From contig NZ_CP014159.1 in assembly GCF_001543105.1 (NCBI RefSeq), positions 124,001 to 188,000 of the forward strand: a stretch of 64,000 nt of DNA, given 5' to 3'. The position numbers were made by a program, and so were the translations under genes. The notes beneath the pieces were generated by a model, which saw only the letters and a list, made by a program, of their open reading frames with translations, ran no database searches and had not been told where the DNA came from. Positions 38,476-46,298 of this stretch are shown piece by piece. The DNA comes from Aerococcus christensenii (GTDB lineage Bacteria; Bacillota; Bacilli; Lactobacillales; Aerococcaceae). Position 1 is the stretch's first letter, and the number at the start of each line of letters is the position of its first letter.

Positions 38476-38880
38476 ATGGCAATTAAACCTAAGGATGCCA
38501 TCATTGCGACACCTGCTATTATTTTATTTTATTTTGCTCTACATCTCATGGGGATCACCTGCCCGATCAAAGCTCTCACCGGGGTTTCCTGCCCTGGATG
38601 TGGAATGACCAGAGCCTGGTTAGCTATGATGAGAGGCGACCTTCACAGTGCCTTCCACTACCATCCTCTTTTTCTTCTGCCGGCGTTCGCTCTTCTTGTT
38701 TTCATTTATCGAAAACATATCCCTCAACGACTGCTCAAGGGAGGATGTGTCCTTTTTATTTTTTTATTTTTATTGGTTTATGTCCTCCGAATGATCGATC
38801 CTACTGATTCAATCGTTGTTTTCGAGCCTCAGCGCTCTCTTATTTATCAACTATTTCTCAAATTAAGCACAATTTTATAA
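38476..38880 (+). CDS. DUF2752 membrane protein
   Basis: 134 residues with three hydrophobic segments. The family signature is clear: CPIKALTGVSCPGCGMTRAWLAMMRGD with the CPGCG pair, followed by HYHPLFLLP. Function unknown. It has AAAGGAGG before the ATG and heads the plus-strand trio DUF2752, zinc ribbon, DUF4234. Confidence 0.93.
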   Translation: MAIKPKDAIIATPAIILFYFALHLMGITCPIKALTGVSCPGCGMTRAWLAMMRGDLHSAFHYHPLFLLPAFALLVFIYRKHIPQRLLKGGCVLFIFLFLLVYVLRMIDPTDSIVVFEPQRSLIYQLFLKLSTIL

Positions 38881-38896
38881 AGAGGTGAATATCTGT

Positions 38897-39328
38897 ATGT
38901 ATTGTACACATTGCGGATCGTCACTCCATCAGGGAGATAACTTCTGTACTCACTGTGGGACGCCCGCTTCCAAAGAAAAAACAGTAACCCAACCTAAACA
39001 TTCCGTTGAAAAAGCAGTGGCTCCCCCAACTCATCCATCACAAACTTCAACAGAAAATGTAAACACGGAACAAGCCCAAACCCCTCCGCAAACATCCCCA
39101 CAAGGAAATACTGAAGAAGAACCAAAGGCAGAAAATTCAAAAACTACGACGAGCTCCCACTCGGCTTCAAGTACTAAAGAGCACCACATCCCCGTCTCCC
39201 TAGCAGAGAATACACCAATCAAAACCGTAGCTTTTGCCGCTATGGTAATCATCATTATCTTCGCTATTAAGCAATTTCCTAACCTATTCTTTGCTTTTAA
39301 AAATTTATTATTCATGGGGGGATTCTAA
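38897..39328 (+). CDS. Zinc-ribbon single-helix membrane protein
   Basis: 143 residues from ATG 38897; a GTG at 38885 sits right on the AGAGG site and is unlikely. The N-terminal zinc ribbon has two CxxC knuckles (CTHCGSSLHQGDNFCTHCG). A long Thr/Ser/Pro/Glu-rich linker (about 25-95) and one membrane helix (about 110-125, TVAFAAMVIIIIFAI) follow. Overlaps the DUF4234 gene as TAATG. The ribbon probably lies in the cytosol; function unknown. Confidence 0.85.
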   Translation: MYCTHCGSSLHQGDNFCTHCGTPASKEKTVTQPKHSVEKAVAPPTHPSQTSTENVNTEQAQTPPQTSPQGNTEEEPKAENSKTTTSSHSASSTKEHHIPVSLAENTPIKTVAFAAMVIIIIFAIKQFPNLFFAFKNLLFMGGF

Positions 39329-40263
39329 TGTTTTATCTTATTCAAGCAATCATTCTCGCCTTATTGACTATTATTACTTTTGTCATGACTTTATTATTGG
39401 GAGTCGTTCTCTTTTGTATCTATCGGAGATGGAATCAAGGGAAAAATAAAGAACTCTTCAATGGCTTGCTTATTACCACGCTAGGAATTCTCTTAGTCGC
39501 TGTTTTAAAAAAGCTAATTCTCCATATCTTCCGTTTTTCATATTTTCCTTACGAAGTTTATCTCTTGAGATACTTATCGCTTCCAATTCTCGCTATTTTG
39601 ATCACGGTTATTCTGTTTGGGCTCGCTCAAACCGCACACGATGACCTTTATGAATCCAATTATTTTAACCGGCTAAGTCAAAAAGAAGTTCTTCAAGCTG
39701 AATTTCAATCGACGATCAATGTTTACATGAAAGAAATCCAAAATCTCACCCATAACTATTTTAAACCCCACAATGAGAAGCAATACACTCGTACTCGCCC
39801 AAGTTATAACAAACCTTCCGGAGTAGCTTTCGCTCCAGGAAGCACACCTGCTTATCTCAATGATCATCGGTCCTTCTTTGTCTACCTATTACTTTCTATT
39901 CTGACCCTTGGTGTATATAACTTTTTCTATGTCTATGAAATGGCTCGTTCCGCCAACATCGCTTGTGCAGGCGACGGTGAACATACCACAGGTTTACTCT
40001 CATTTATCCTTCTCAACCTTATCACCTGTGGATTCTACAACTTCTACTGGCAATACGCCTTAGCCAACCGCCTCTCTTCCAATAGTCCTCGCTACGGCTA
40101 TCCTATTCAGGAAAATGGAACCACTATTCTTTTATGGTTGCTCTTTGGTTCCTGGATATGTGGGATTGGTTTACTTATCGCTATTTACTTACAAATCAAA
40201 AACATGAATATAATTTGTGCAGGTTATAACCAAGCTGTAGCTAACCACTACCAACAACAATAG
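39328..40263 (+). CDS. DUF4234 membrane protein
   Basis: 311 residues. Two or three N-terminal membrane helices (AIILALLTIITFVMTLLLGV and following) then a linker, and a C-terminal DUF4234 repeat: FFVYLLLSILTLGVYNFFYVY and FILLNLITCGFYNFYWQYALANRL with the LGVYN/CGFYN turns, then a last helix. Function unknown; in other bacteria DUF4234 also sits beside zinc-ribbon membrane proteins. It is translationally coupled to the upstream gene. Confidence 0.88.
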   Translation: MFYLIQAIILALLTIITFVMTLLLGVVLFCIYRRWNQGKNKELFNGLLITTLGILLVAVLKKLILHIFRFSYFPYEVYLLRYLSLPILAILITVILFGLAQTAHDDLYESNYFNRLSQKEVLQAEFQSTINVYMKEIQNLTHNYFKPHNEKQYTRTRPSYNKPSGVAFAPGSTPAYLNDHRSFFVYLLLSILTLGVYNFFYVYEMARSANIACAGDGEHTTGLLSFILLNLITCGFYNFYWQYALANRLSSNSPRYGYPIQENGTTILLWLLFGSWICGIGLLIAIYLQIKNMNIICAGYNQAVANHYQQQ

Positions 40264-40286
40264 TCGAATGGAATAACTTACTCCCC

Positions 40287-40315
40287 AAAAGGGCGCTGCT
40301 ATAGCGTCCTTTTTG
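40287..40315 (+). terminator. Terminator of the DUF2752-DUF4234 operon
   Basis: AAAAGGGCGCT, loop GCTAT, AGCGTCCTTTTTG. It lies 24 nt after the DUF4234 stop. Confidence 0.8.
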
Positions 40316-40352
40316 TTTAATTACTTTGTACAAATTCCAGTGAATCATTTAT

Positions 40353-40386
40353 ACAAAAAAGCCAACCTAAAATAGGCTGACTTTCT
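40353..40386 (-). terminator. Terminator of the surface protein gene
   Basis: On the minus strand AAAGTCAGCCTA pairs with TAGGTTGGCTTT around a TTT-type loop and ends in TTTTTTG. It lies 18 nt past the stop. Confidence 0.8.
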
Positions 40387-40403
40387 CATAAAGTATGAAA
40401 ATC

Positions 40404-43265
40404 TTATCTCTTCTTTTTCTTCAATGAAAAGACACATAATCCACTTATTAACAGAAGCGGTCCTAAGCTCATTGGAACTTCTCCCATTAAGGTATGTGGT
40501 AAGCTCTTTGCTTTGAATGAAGTTGTTCCCTCTGTTGATGGCCTTGCGTCTTGCTGTAATTGCGGTGTTGGCTGTGGCTGTGACTGGGGTTCTAACTCCG
40601 GTTGCAGTTGTGTCTCTGGCTCTGGCTGTGGCTGTGGTTGTGGCATTGGCTGCGGTTCTAGTCCCGGCTGTGGCATCGGGACTGGCTGTGGTTGTGGTTG
40701 AGGCTGTAGATCTGGATGGTGTCCTTCAGGAAGTGCAGGTTGAGTCCAAGGTTCGCCGTGCTTGTGCTGTGGCTGTGGCTTCGGCTTCGGTTTCGCTGTC
40801 ACGGTAACGGTGGCTGTTTTCGTCACCTTGGCCCCCTGTTTGTCCGTCAAAGTGAATGTAATCTTGTAGGTCCCGACCGTTGTTGAATCAAAGCCACCAT
40901 CCTTGATCTGAACCTTAGCCTTGAGATCGCCATCCTCCGCATCGCTCGCTGTTGTGACCAGGCTCGTGAGATCCAGGCTTTCGCCCTCCGTGATCGTTTT
41001 ATCCGTGACCTTCAACACTGGCGATGCGTTGAGTACGGACTGCTGCAGATCGTAAATCGCATAGACGGTCATGTTCCCCTGCACTGCCGTCGACCCGTCA
41101 AAGGTTGTCCCCTTACCGTCCGCCTGCGTGTTCCATTCCTTGAACAGGTAGCCGTCTTTGGATGCGTTAGCTGGCATTTTTTGATCAGCTAGGCTGTCGC
41201 TATTGATGGACTTACCGATTTCGACCTGAACCGTAGCGTAAGGCTGACCGTCATTCATGAAGGTGACCGCAAGATTTGGTCCTTTCAAATAGCGGAAAGC
41301 AGTATCTGGATAACTGGCTACATCCTTTTGACCATCAGAGGCATCACTCATCTTATAAGGCTCCTTAGCCCCTTTGTTCGTATATGATGGGTAGGTTACC
41401 TTCGACTCATCATTAAAAATGGCTTTACCTGCTGACGCATAATAGCGGCCCACACCAATGGCTTCATTCTGCTTCCCTAAATCAGGTTCAAGGATAAGCG
41501 GAGAAACCAGAACGATCGCAGTTCCTTTCTTAGCATAGAAAGCACCACCTTTGATCGTCGGCAGTTGTCCTTTCTTTGTCTTGCTGCTGCAAGCAATGGC
41601 ATTAGTCTCGCCATCGAATATACCGCCTGAAATGGTATCAACGACGCCAGCGTTCATCAAACCATGCTTTTTCCCCTTGAAACTGCCTCCCGTAATCTCT
41701 TCGATGTGACCTTTGAAGTGAGTCCCCCACGTTTTTTCCTTCATTTGTGAATAATCAACATTTTGCAGGCCATCAAAATTCTGTCCTGTATAGGTTCCAC
41801 CGGAGATTTTTTTGATCGTCCCAGCATTCCAGATACCAACATTCCGCCCTGTTGCTACAACATTACCCGAAATTTCGCCTACCTCGGAGTTTTGCGTGAA
41901 ATACAGTCCAGCATTGCCCGTTTCACCGTCAATACTTGAAAAATTACCGCCCGTAATCGACTGGATCTTAGCCATCTGTTTGGGATCACTGCCAACGGAT
42001 AAAATCCCATTAGTTCCCGTAAAGGTACCACCAGTAATTTTATCTACCACAACTGGTGAACTCCCGTTCCTACCATATAAAACCAGTCCAGAGCAGAAAG
42101 GTATTGCCCCACTATACATGGTTGAATGTGCTTTCGGATATAAACTGGTAAAGGTCCCTGCTGAGATTTCCCCGATGCTGGCTCCGCTTTCCAACTGTAC
42201 AGCCCCAAAGTGATAGGAGGTAAAAGTGCCTCCAGAAATACTATCTACTCTCGCTTTATTCTCAATTTTAAAACATGGAGAAGATACTCCGGTCCAATCT
42301 GACTGTTCAAAAGTTCCACCCGTTATTTTGGTGATTTTTGTATTCTCATCACTAACATTAAAAACAACACGCGTTCCTTTATAGGTGCCTCCAGAAATTT
42401 CAGAGACCTGAGCTTTGTCTTGGATTGTGACGATAGTATCATTATTAAAAGCGGCTGTAGCGCCCGTGGCAGGATTTTCGACAACACCACCCTTAAATTC
42501 TGCTGAACTTTCTTTACCGGAAATACCAACAATGCTGTTATTTACTTTTGGAAACTTGTTGCTATCACATGATAAGTTAGAATTAATTCTTGCCCCATCT
42601 TGTAACACAAGCTTGCCCTTCGTGACATAAACATGCACTTCGTCAAGCAATAACTCGCTGGTGGTGCCATCTCCCAACGTTAATGTTTTTCCACTATCCA
42701 CCTGCAGAGATAAAGCTTCTGCACTCTTACTTGCTGTACCGGTTCGGTGTACCTTGTCAGTGGATAACATGGCACCTTGAGAACCTGCTTTTAAGGTAAT
42801 GCTTTTATTGATCGGCACATCGTTATGTAATTCAACCTTGCCATGGACTTCAAGAACCGCACCGTCCTTAGCCTCCTTGAGAGCATCTTCAAGTGTCGCA
42901 TAGTTTTTCTCGGATCCTTGTATCGTGATATGACCCGACTCTTGAGTGGCAGGAGTGGGGGGTATCACTTCTCGCAACTGTGCAGTAACTTGAAGTGAAG
43001 CAGCTTTTTTCTTTTTATCTCCTGATCTATTTTGTCCCTTCTCATTTTTTACGGGAGTTAGAACAAACTTTAACGGAGTTCCTTTTTTAGGAGACTGAGG
43101 CGTTTGAAGAGGCGAAGAGCTAGTAGCAAGATCAGCCACAATCAGACGCTCCCCAGTGAGTTTCTGATCTACATTCTTTGGCAAACTTTGTGCTTGGACA
43201 ATTTGTGGTACTGCAAGCGGTGTAGCAATAAGTGTCAACAAAATAACTTTATTTATATTTTCCAT
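40404..43265 (-). CDS. Large cell-surface protein with beta-helix repeats and atypical sorting signal
   Basis: 953 residues. A signal peptide (1-25, ending VQAQ) is followed by a stretch shared with the nearby LysM protein (residues 38-55, GERLIVADLATSSSPLQT). About 100-600 is a right-handed beta-helix-like region with at least ten coils carrying ITGGTF/ISGGTY motifs. Next come a Listeria-Bacteroides type repeat (KDGYLFKEWNTQADGKGTTF), an Ig-like domain (DAEDGDLKAKVQI, VTKTATVTV), a Pro/Gln-rich wall-spanning part (about 845-915), then LPHTL at 922-926, a hydrophobic helix and KKKKR. Canonical sorting signals are LPxTG; Leu in place of Gly is unusual. Probably an adhesin or glycan-binding protein. 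Good site AGAGGAG. The promoter abuts a TCTG repeat tract and a hairpin lies in the leader. Confidence 0.85.
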   Translation of the reverse strand: MENINKVILLTLIATPLAVPQIVQAQSLPKNVDQKLTGERLIVADLATSSSPLQTPQSPKKGTPLKFVLTPVKNEKGQNRSGDKKKKAASLQVTAQLREVIPPTPATQESGHITIQGSEKNYATLEDALKEAKDGAVLEVHGKVELHNDVPINKSITLKAGSQGAMLSTDKVHRTGTASKSAEALSLQVDSGKTLTLGDGTTSELLLDEVHVYVTKGKLVLQDGARINSNLSCDSNKFPKVNNSIVGISGKESSAEFKGGVVENPATGATAAFNNDTIVTIQDKAQVSEISGGTYKGTRVVFNVSDENTKITKITGGTFEQSDWTGVSSPCFKIENKARVDSISGGTFTSYHFGAVQLESGASIGEISAGTFTSLYPKAHSTMYSGAIPFCSGLVLYGRNGSSPVVVDKITGGTFTGTNGILSVGSDPKQMAKIQSITGGNFSSIDGETGNAGLYFTQNSEVGEISGNVVATGRNVGIWNAGTIKKISGGTYTGQNFDGLQNVDYSQMKEKTWGTHFKGHIEEITGGSFKGKKHGLMNAGVVDTISGGIFDGETNAIACSSKTKKGQLPTIKGGAFYAKKGTAIVLVSPLILEPDLGKQNEAIGVGRYYASAGKAIFNDESKVTYPSYTNKGAKEPYKMSDASDGQKDVASYPDTAFRYLKGPNLAVTFMNDGQPYATVQVEIGKSINSDSLADQKMPANASKDGYLFKEWNTQADGKGTTFDGSTAVQGNMTVYAIYDLQQSVLNASPVLKVTDKTITEGESLDLTSLVTTASDAEDGDLKAKVQIKDGGFDSTTVGTYKITFTLTDKQGAKVTKTATVTVTAKPKPKPQPQHKHGEPWTQPALPEGHHPDLQPQPQPQPVPMPQPGLEPQPMPQPQPQPEPETQLQPELEPQSQPQPTPQLQQDARPSTEGTTSFKAKSLPHTLMGEVPMSLGPLLLISGLCVFSLKKKKR

Positions 43266-43304
43266 TTTACAGCTCCTCTTTCTCTAAGCGCTGAATTGCT
43301 AAAC

Positions 43305-43349
43305 AAAAAAGCAGAGTAAAAAGCCTAAACATTAGGCCAATTGCTCTGC
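43305..43349 (-). terminator. Terminator-like hairpin in the leader of the surface protein gene
   Basis: Minus strand: outer arms GCAGAG (43344-43349) and CTCTGC (43311-43316), inner arms GCCTAA and TTAGGC with a three-base loop, then TTTTTT. It lies 40 nt before the surface protein start and about 40 nt after the repeat tract. It may attenuate transcription into the gene; nothing ends just before it that would need a terminator. Confidence 0.6.
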
Positions 43350-43389
43350 CACATATAAAAAGGACACGGCAAAAAAGACAATCTTAGTC

Positions 43390-43438
<49 letters not shown>

Positions 43439-43440
<2 letters not shown>

Positions 43441-43468
43441 TATGCTTAAAGCTCCCACAATTTGTCAA
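43439..43468 (-). promoter_or_regulatory. Promoter of the surface protein gene
   Basis: Minus strand TTGACA (43463-43468), 18-nt spacer, CATAAT (43439-43444). The -10 abuts the repeat tract. Spacing between the boxes is not affected by repeat number. Confidence 0.65.
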
Positions 43469-43646
43469 CCTTTTTTATAAAAATACTTTATTCTATTTTA
43501 CCATAATGGTTGCATGGATGCTAGCGCTTTCAGGCTTTTGCTTTTAATTTGAACAATCAGCTAATTAGCCGTCCTTTCTATTTTTCCATCATCGAATCGT
43601 TTCTCCCCCATACTCGTTTCCAATTTTCATTCGTCAAAATGCCCAA

Positions 43647-43677
43647 CAAAAAAAGCCCCGGTAAACCGAGGCTTTCT
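43647..43677 (-). terminator. rpsD: Terminator of rpsD
   Basis: Minus strand AAAGCCTCGG, loop TTTA, CCGGGGCTTTTTTT. It lies just past the rpsD stop. Confidence 0.9.
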
Positions 43678-43687
43678 AACACTTGGA

Positions 43688-44299
43688 CTAAACTTGGTTG
43701 TAGTATTCAACAACTAAGGAGTCGTCGATTTCTTGGTTCAATTCATCACGTTCTGGTAAACGAGATAAGGAACCTTCTAACTTGTCAGCGTCAAATTCAA
43801 CATAAGGAACGTGTCCGTAAAGACCTTCAACAGATTCTTTGATCACTTGTAAGTCTTTAGATTTTTCACGAACGCTGATCACTTGACCGACTTTAACCGT
43901 GTAAGAAGGAATATCAACGCGTTTACCATCAACAGTAATATGACCATGCGCAACTAATTGACGAGCTTGACGACGTGTAGATGCTAAACCTAAACGGTAA
44001 ACCATGTTATCTAAACGTTGTTCAAGTAAAGTCATGAAGTTTGTACCAATGGTACCTTCTTGAACCTTCAAAGCACGTTTGTAAAGGTTACGGAATTGTT
44101 TTTCAGTCATTCCATAGATGTAACGTAATTTTTGTTTTTCTTGTAATTGTAAACCATATTCAGAAAGGCTCTTACGGCGTTGATTTGGACCGTGTTGACC
44201 TGGTGCATATGGACGACGAGCTAATTCTTTACCAGTACCTGATAAAGATAAGCCTAAGCGACGAGATTTTTTCCAGCTTGGACCGGTATAACGTGACAT
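43688..44299 (-). CDS. rpsD: 30S ribosomal protein S4
   Basis: 203 residues. N-terminal [21 protein letters not shown], the S4 RNA-binding domain ([30 protein letters not shown]) and no zinc-binding Cys knuckle (the C-minus form). It binds 16S rRNA and starts 30S assembly. Single gene with its own promoter, a long leader and a terminator; Firmicutes S4 commonly represses its own mRNA through that leader. Confidence 0.98.
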   Translation of the reverse strand: MSRYTGPSWKKSRRLGLSLSGTGKELARRPYAPGQHGPNQRRKSLSEYGLQLQEKQKLRYIYGMTEKQFRNLYKRALKVQEGTIGTNFMTLLEQRLDNMVYRLGLASTRRQARQLVAHGHITVDGKRVDIPSYTVKVGQVISVREKSKDLQVIKESVEGLYGHVPYVEFDADKLEGSLSRLPERDELNQEIDDSLVVEYYNQV

Positions 44300-44311
44300 A
44301 ATTGGTTTCCT

Positions 44312-44470
44312 CCATTAATTGATTATTGGAGTAAAATAATTAAGAAATTGATCACATTCGTGTAGTTCCGTCAACGCTTTCCCTTATGCAGCCGCAGGTA
44401 CTTACTTCACCTGAAGTGGACGAACTATTGACGAGCTTGTTTCAATTTTGCTGCATTATTTTACACAAGT
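44312..44470 (-). promoter_or_regulatory. rpsD: Probable S4 autoregulatory mRNA leader
   Basis: 160-nt 5' leader between the rpsD promoter and GGAGG. It is structured: hairpins around CACTTCAGGTGAAGT and TACCTGCGGCTGCATAAGGG are seen on the minus strand, with possible pairing to the region near the ribosome site. Length and place fit the Firmicutes rpsD leader, which S4 binds to block translation; I cannot confirm the pseudoknot by eye. Confidence 0.55.
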
Positions 44471-44473
44471 TAC

Positions 44474-44502
44474 AGAATACTAAATAATCCTCTTTTTGTC
44501 AA
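44474..44502 (-). promoter_or_regulatory. rpsD: Promoter of rpsD
   Basis: Minus strand TTGACA (44497-44502), 17-nt spacer, TATTCT (44474-44479). Near-consensus sigma-A promoter. Confidence 0.85.
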
Positions 44503-44550
44503 GGAATAAAAGCTTTCCTATGAAAATTCTACGAGAAAAAGTGTAAAAAA

Positions 44551-45258
44551 CTACTTGCTCTTTTCCTTGACTTGTTCAACGAAGGCAAGCGTTGTTTGAG
44601 CGCTTTTGACACCTACTTCTTGAATAAAGGTCTCAAAAGAAACCGCCGCTTGGTGGTCTGCGCGGTCAGAGATGGCGCGAACAATGAGGAAAGGAATATG
44701 AAATTGATAAGCCACTTGGCCAATAGCAGTGCTTTCCATTTCTGTACACAAGGCTCGGTCAAAGTGTTTTTGAATCCAAGATTGACGTTCTTCTCCACTA
44801 ATAAAGGAATCTCCAGAGACAACCTGCCCTTGATAAACCCCTTGATAGGCTTTCTTTTCTTGGAGAACTGATTTGAAAGCTGCGAGATAATAGGCATCGC
44901 AGAGGTAGGAAAGTGGCATACTGTCCATTTGTCCTAAAGCGTTGCCTACTGCTCGGGTATCTACATCGTGATAAAGAGTCTCTGTTCCTAAGACCACATC
45001 TCCTACATTCAAGTCCGGATGCAAGGCACCTGCTGACCCAGAATTGATTACCAAATCAGGCCCTAATTCACAGACTAAAGTCGTCGCCATGGCCGCATTA
45101 ACCTTGCCGATTCCAGATTGAGCAATGATCAAATCATGGCCTGCATAAGTTCCCGTCCACAAGGTTACTTGAGCGACTTGGCGCTTTTCTAAGTGAGGAA
45201 TAGTCTCCACGTAGTAGTTCACTTCGCGACTGAGAGCCGCTATAATTGCAATTTTCAT
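44551..45258 (-). CDS. mtnN: 5'-methylthioadenosine/S-adenosylhomocysteine nucleosidase
   Basis: 235 residues from the second ATG (45258), which has AAAGG 8 nt before it; the first (45264) is only 2 nt away from that site. MKIAIIAALSREV, VINSGSAGALHPDLNVGDVV and the catalytic FLIVRAISDRAD (Asp) are seen, with the Glu in CTEMESTAIGQVA. It cleaves SAH and MTA, recycling methionine and feeding the LuxS route. Last gene of the nudix-macP-mtnN run. Confidence 0.96.
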   Translation of the reverse strand: MKIAIIAALSREVNYYVETIPHLEKRQVAQVTLWTGTYAGHDLIIAQSGIGKVNAAMATTLVCELGPDLVINSGSAGALHPDLNVGDVVLGTETLYHDVDTRAVGNALGQMDSMPLSYLCDAYYLAAFKSVLQEKKAYQGVYQGQVVSGDSFISGEERQSWIQKHFDRALCTEMESTAIGQVAYQFHIPFLIVRAISDRADHQAAVSFETFIQEVGVKSAQTTLAFVEQVKEKSK

Positions 45259-45287
45259 TTTCATATCCTTTCTTTGGGGCTTCTGTC

Positions 45288-45563
45288 TTACACAAAAAAG
45301 GCAATGTAGGTCACAATAATAATTCCTACCGTCAAAGAGATAATGCCGATATTTAAGAAACTATCCATTTTTTCAGAAGAGTTTTTTTCATGAAAACGTC
45401 TATTTTCAGAATCAACCTCTTCCAGGCTTTCCCTCTCCCTTACTTCCTTGTTCTTCTTTTGGAAAAGTCCTTTCTGTTTCCAGTTCTCCCAAAAGGAAGA
45501 GGCCTTTCCTTCGCTTGTTCTTTCGCGATAGCTCTTTCTTGTAATTAGAGGATCTTTTCTCAC
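45288..45563 (-). CDS. Probable MacP-like activator of a class A penicillin-binding protein
   Basis: 91 residues from GTG 45563. A basic and acidic N-terminal part (RKDPLITRKSYRERT) is followed by one C-terminal membrane helix (about 71-90, NIGIISLTVGIIIVTYIAFFV). Short start motif PLIT and topology match MacP, the membrane cofactor of PBP2a in streptococci, and the place between an ADP-ribose pyrophosphatase and mtnN is where I recall macP in streptococci. Sequence alone is weak, so the name is an inference. It starts 2 nt after the nudix stop. Confidence 0.6.
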   Translation of the reverse strand: MRKDPLITRKSYRERTSEGKASSFWENWKQKGLFQKKNKEVRERESLEEVDSENRRFHEKNSSEKMDSFLNIGIISLTVGIIIVTYIAFFV

Positions 45564-45565
45564 GC

Positions 45566-46111
45566 TTACCCTTCCTTCATGTACTCTATTTCTAACTCTC
45601 GAATCGCATAGGCCGTCTTCATATCCGTAATTTCTCCCTTTTCAAGGGCTTCTCTGGCTTCAGCGAGACTAAGCCAGACTTGTTCAATATGTTCATCCGC
45701 ATCTTGGGGGCGTGGATGAGCCACCTTATGCAAATTCTTTGCCCGATAAACCGTTAAACATTCTGTTGACCAGCCTGGAGAAGGATAAAGATTAGCGACT
45801 TCTTTCCATTCTTCTGCTTGATAAGTCGTTTCTTCTTCCAATTCTCTTTGTGCAGAAAAGAGGAAGTCTTCCCCTTCTTCCACCATACCGGCAGGAATTT
45901 CTAATAAGGCTTCTTCAGCCGGTTTCCGAAATTGTCGCACCAACAAGAGCTTATCCTCTTTGGTTGCAATGATGGCTACAGCTGGGGAATGCCGCACAAT
46001 TTCCCGATAAGATACCGTTTCATTTTGAAGTTCAACTTTCAAACGTTCCAAATGAATAATGCTTCCCTCATAAATATCTTCTTTGCTTAGTGTTTTTTCT
46101 CCGAATTTCAC
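45566..46111 (-). CDS. NUDIX hydrolase (ADP-ribose pyrophosphatase)
   Basis: 181 residues from GTG 46111, chosen over 46162 because GAGAGGAG precedes it. The Nudix box reads GMVEEGEDFLFSAQRELEEETTY (GX5EX7REUXEE; about residues 91-113). It hydrolyses ADP-ribose to AMP and ribose-5-P. Heads the nudix-macP-mtnN run, tightly spaced. Confidence 0.93.
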   Translation of the reverse strand: MKFGEKTLSKEDIYEGSIIHLERLKVELQNETVSYREIVRHSPAVAIIATKEDKLLLVRQFRKPAEEALLEIPAGMVEEGEDFLFSAQRELEEETTYQAEEWKEVANLYPSPGWSTECLTVYRAKNLHKVAHPRPQDADEHIEQVWLSLAEAREALEKGEITDMKTAYAIRELEIEYMKEG

Positions 46112-46226
46112 ACGAATACTCCTCTCTTTTTTGATCTGACATATTAATTTCAACATTCTCAATATACCACAAAACCAGTTGAAACTTTACACTTCTGTGC
46201 CTTTTTAAATAAATATTTACTCTAGA

Positions 46227-46264
46227 CAAAAAGCCTCCACCGAATTTCTTCAGTGGGGCTTTAG
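46227..46264 (-). terminator. Terminator of the LysM protein gene
   Basis: Minus strand AAAGCCCCAC pairs with GTGGAGGCTTT around a 10-nt loop, then TTTTTG. 35 nt past the stop. Confidence 0.75.
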
Positions 46265-46298
46265 AATCAAATGCTATAAAGTTTCAAAAGACCTTCTC

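Noticed and set aside
40513..40807. Plus-strand frames rich in Cys/Gly or Val/Ala opposite the surface protein
   Set aside because: They mirror the Pro/Gln repeat of the minus-strand gene and have no ribosome site.
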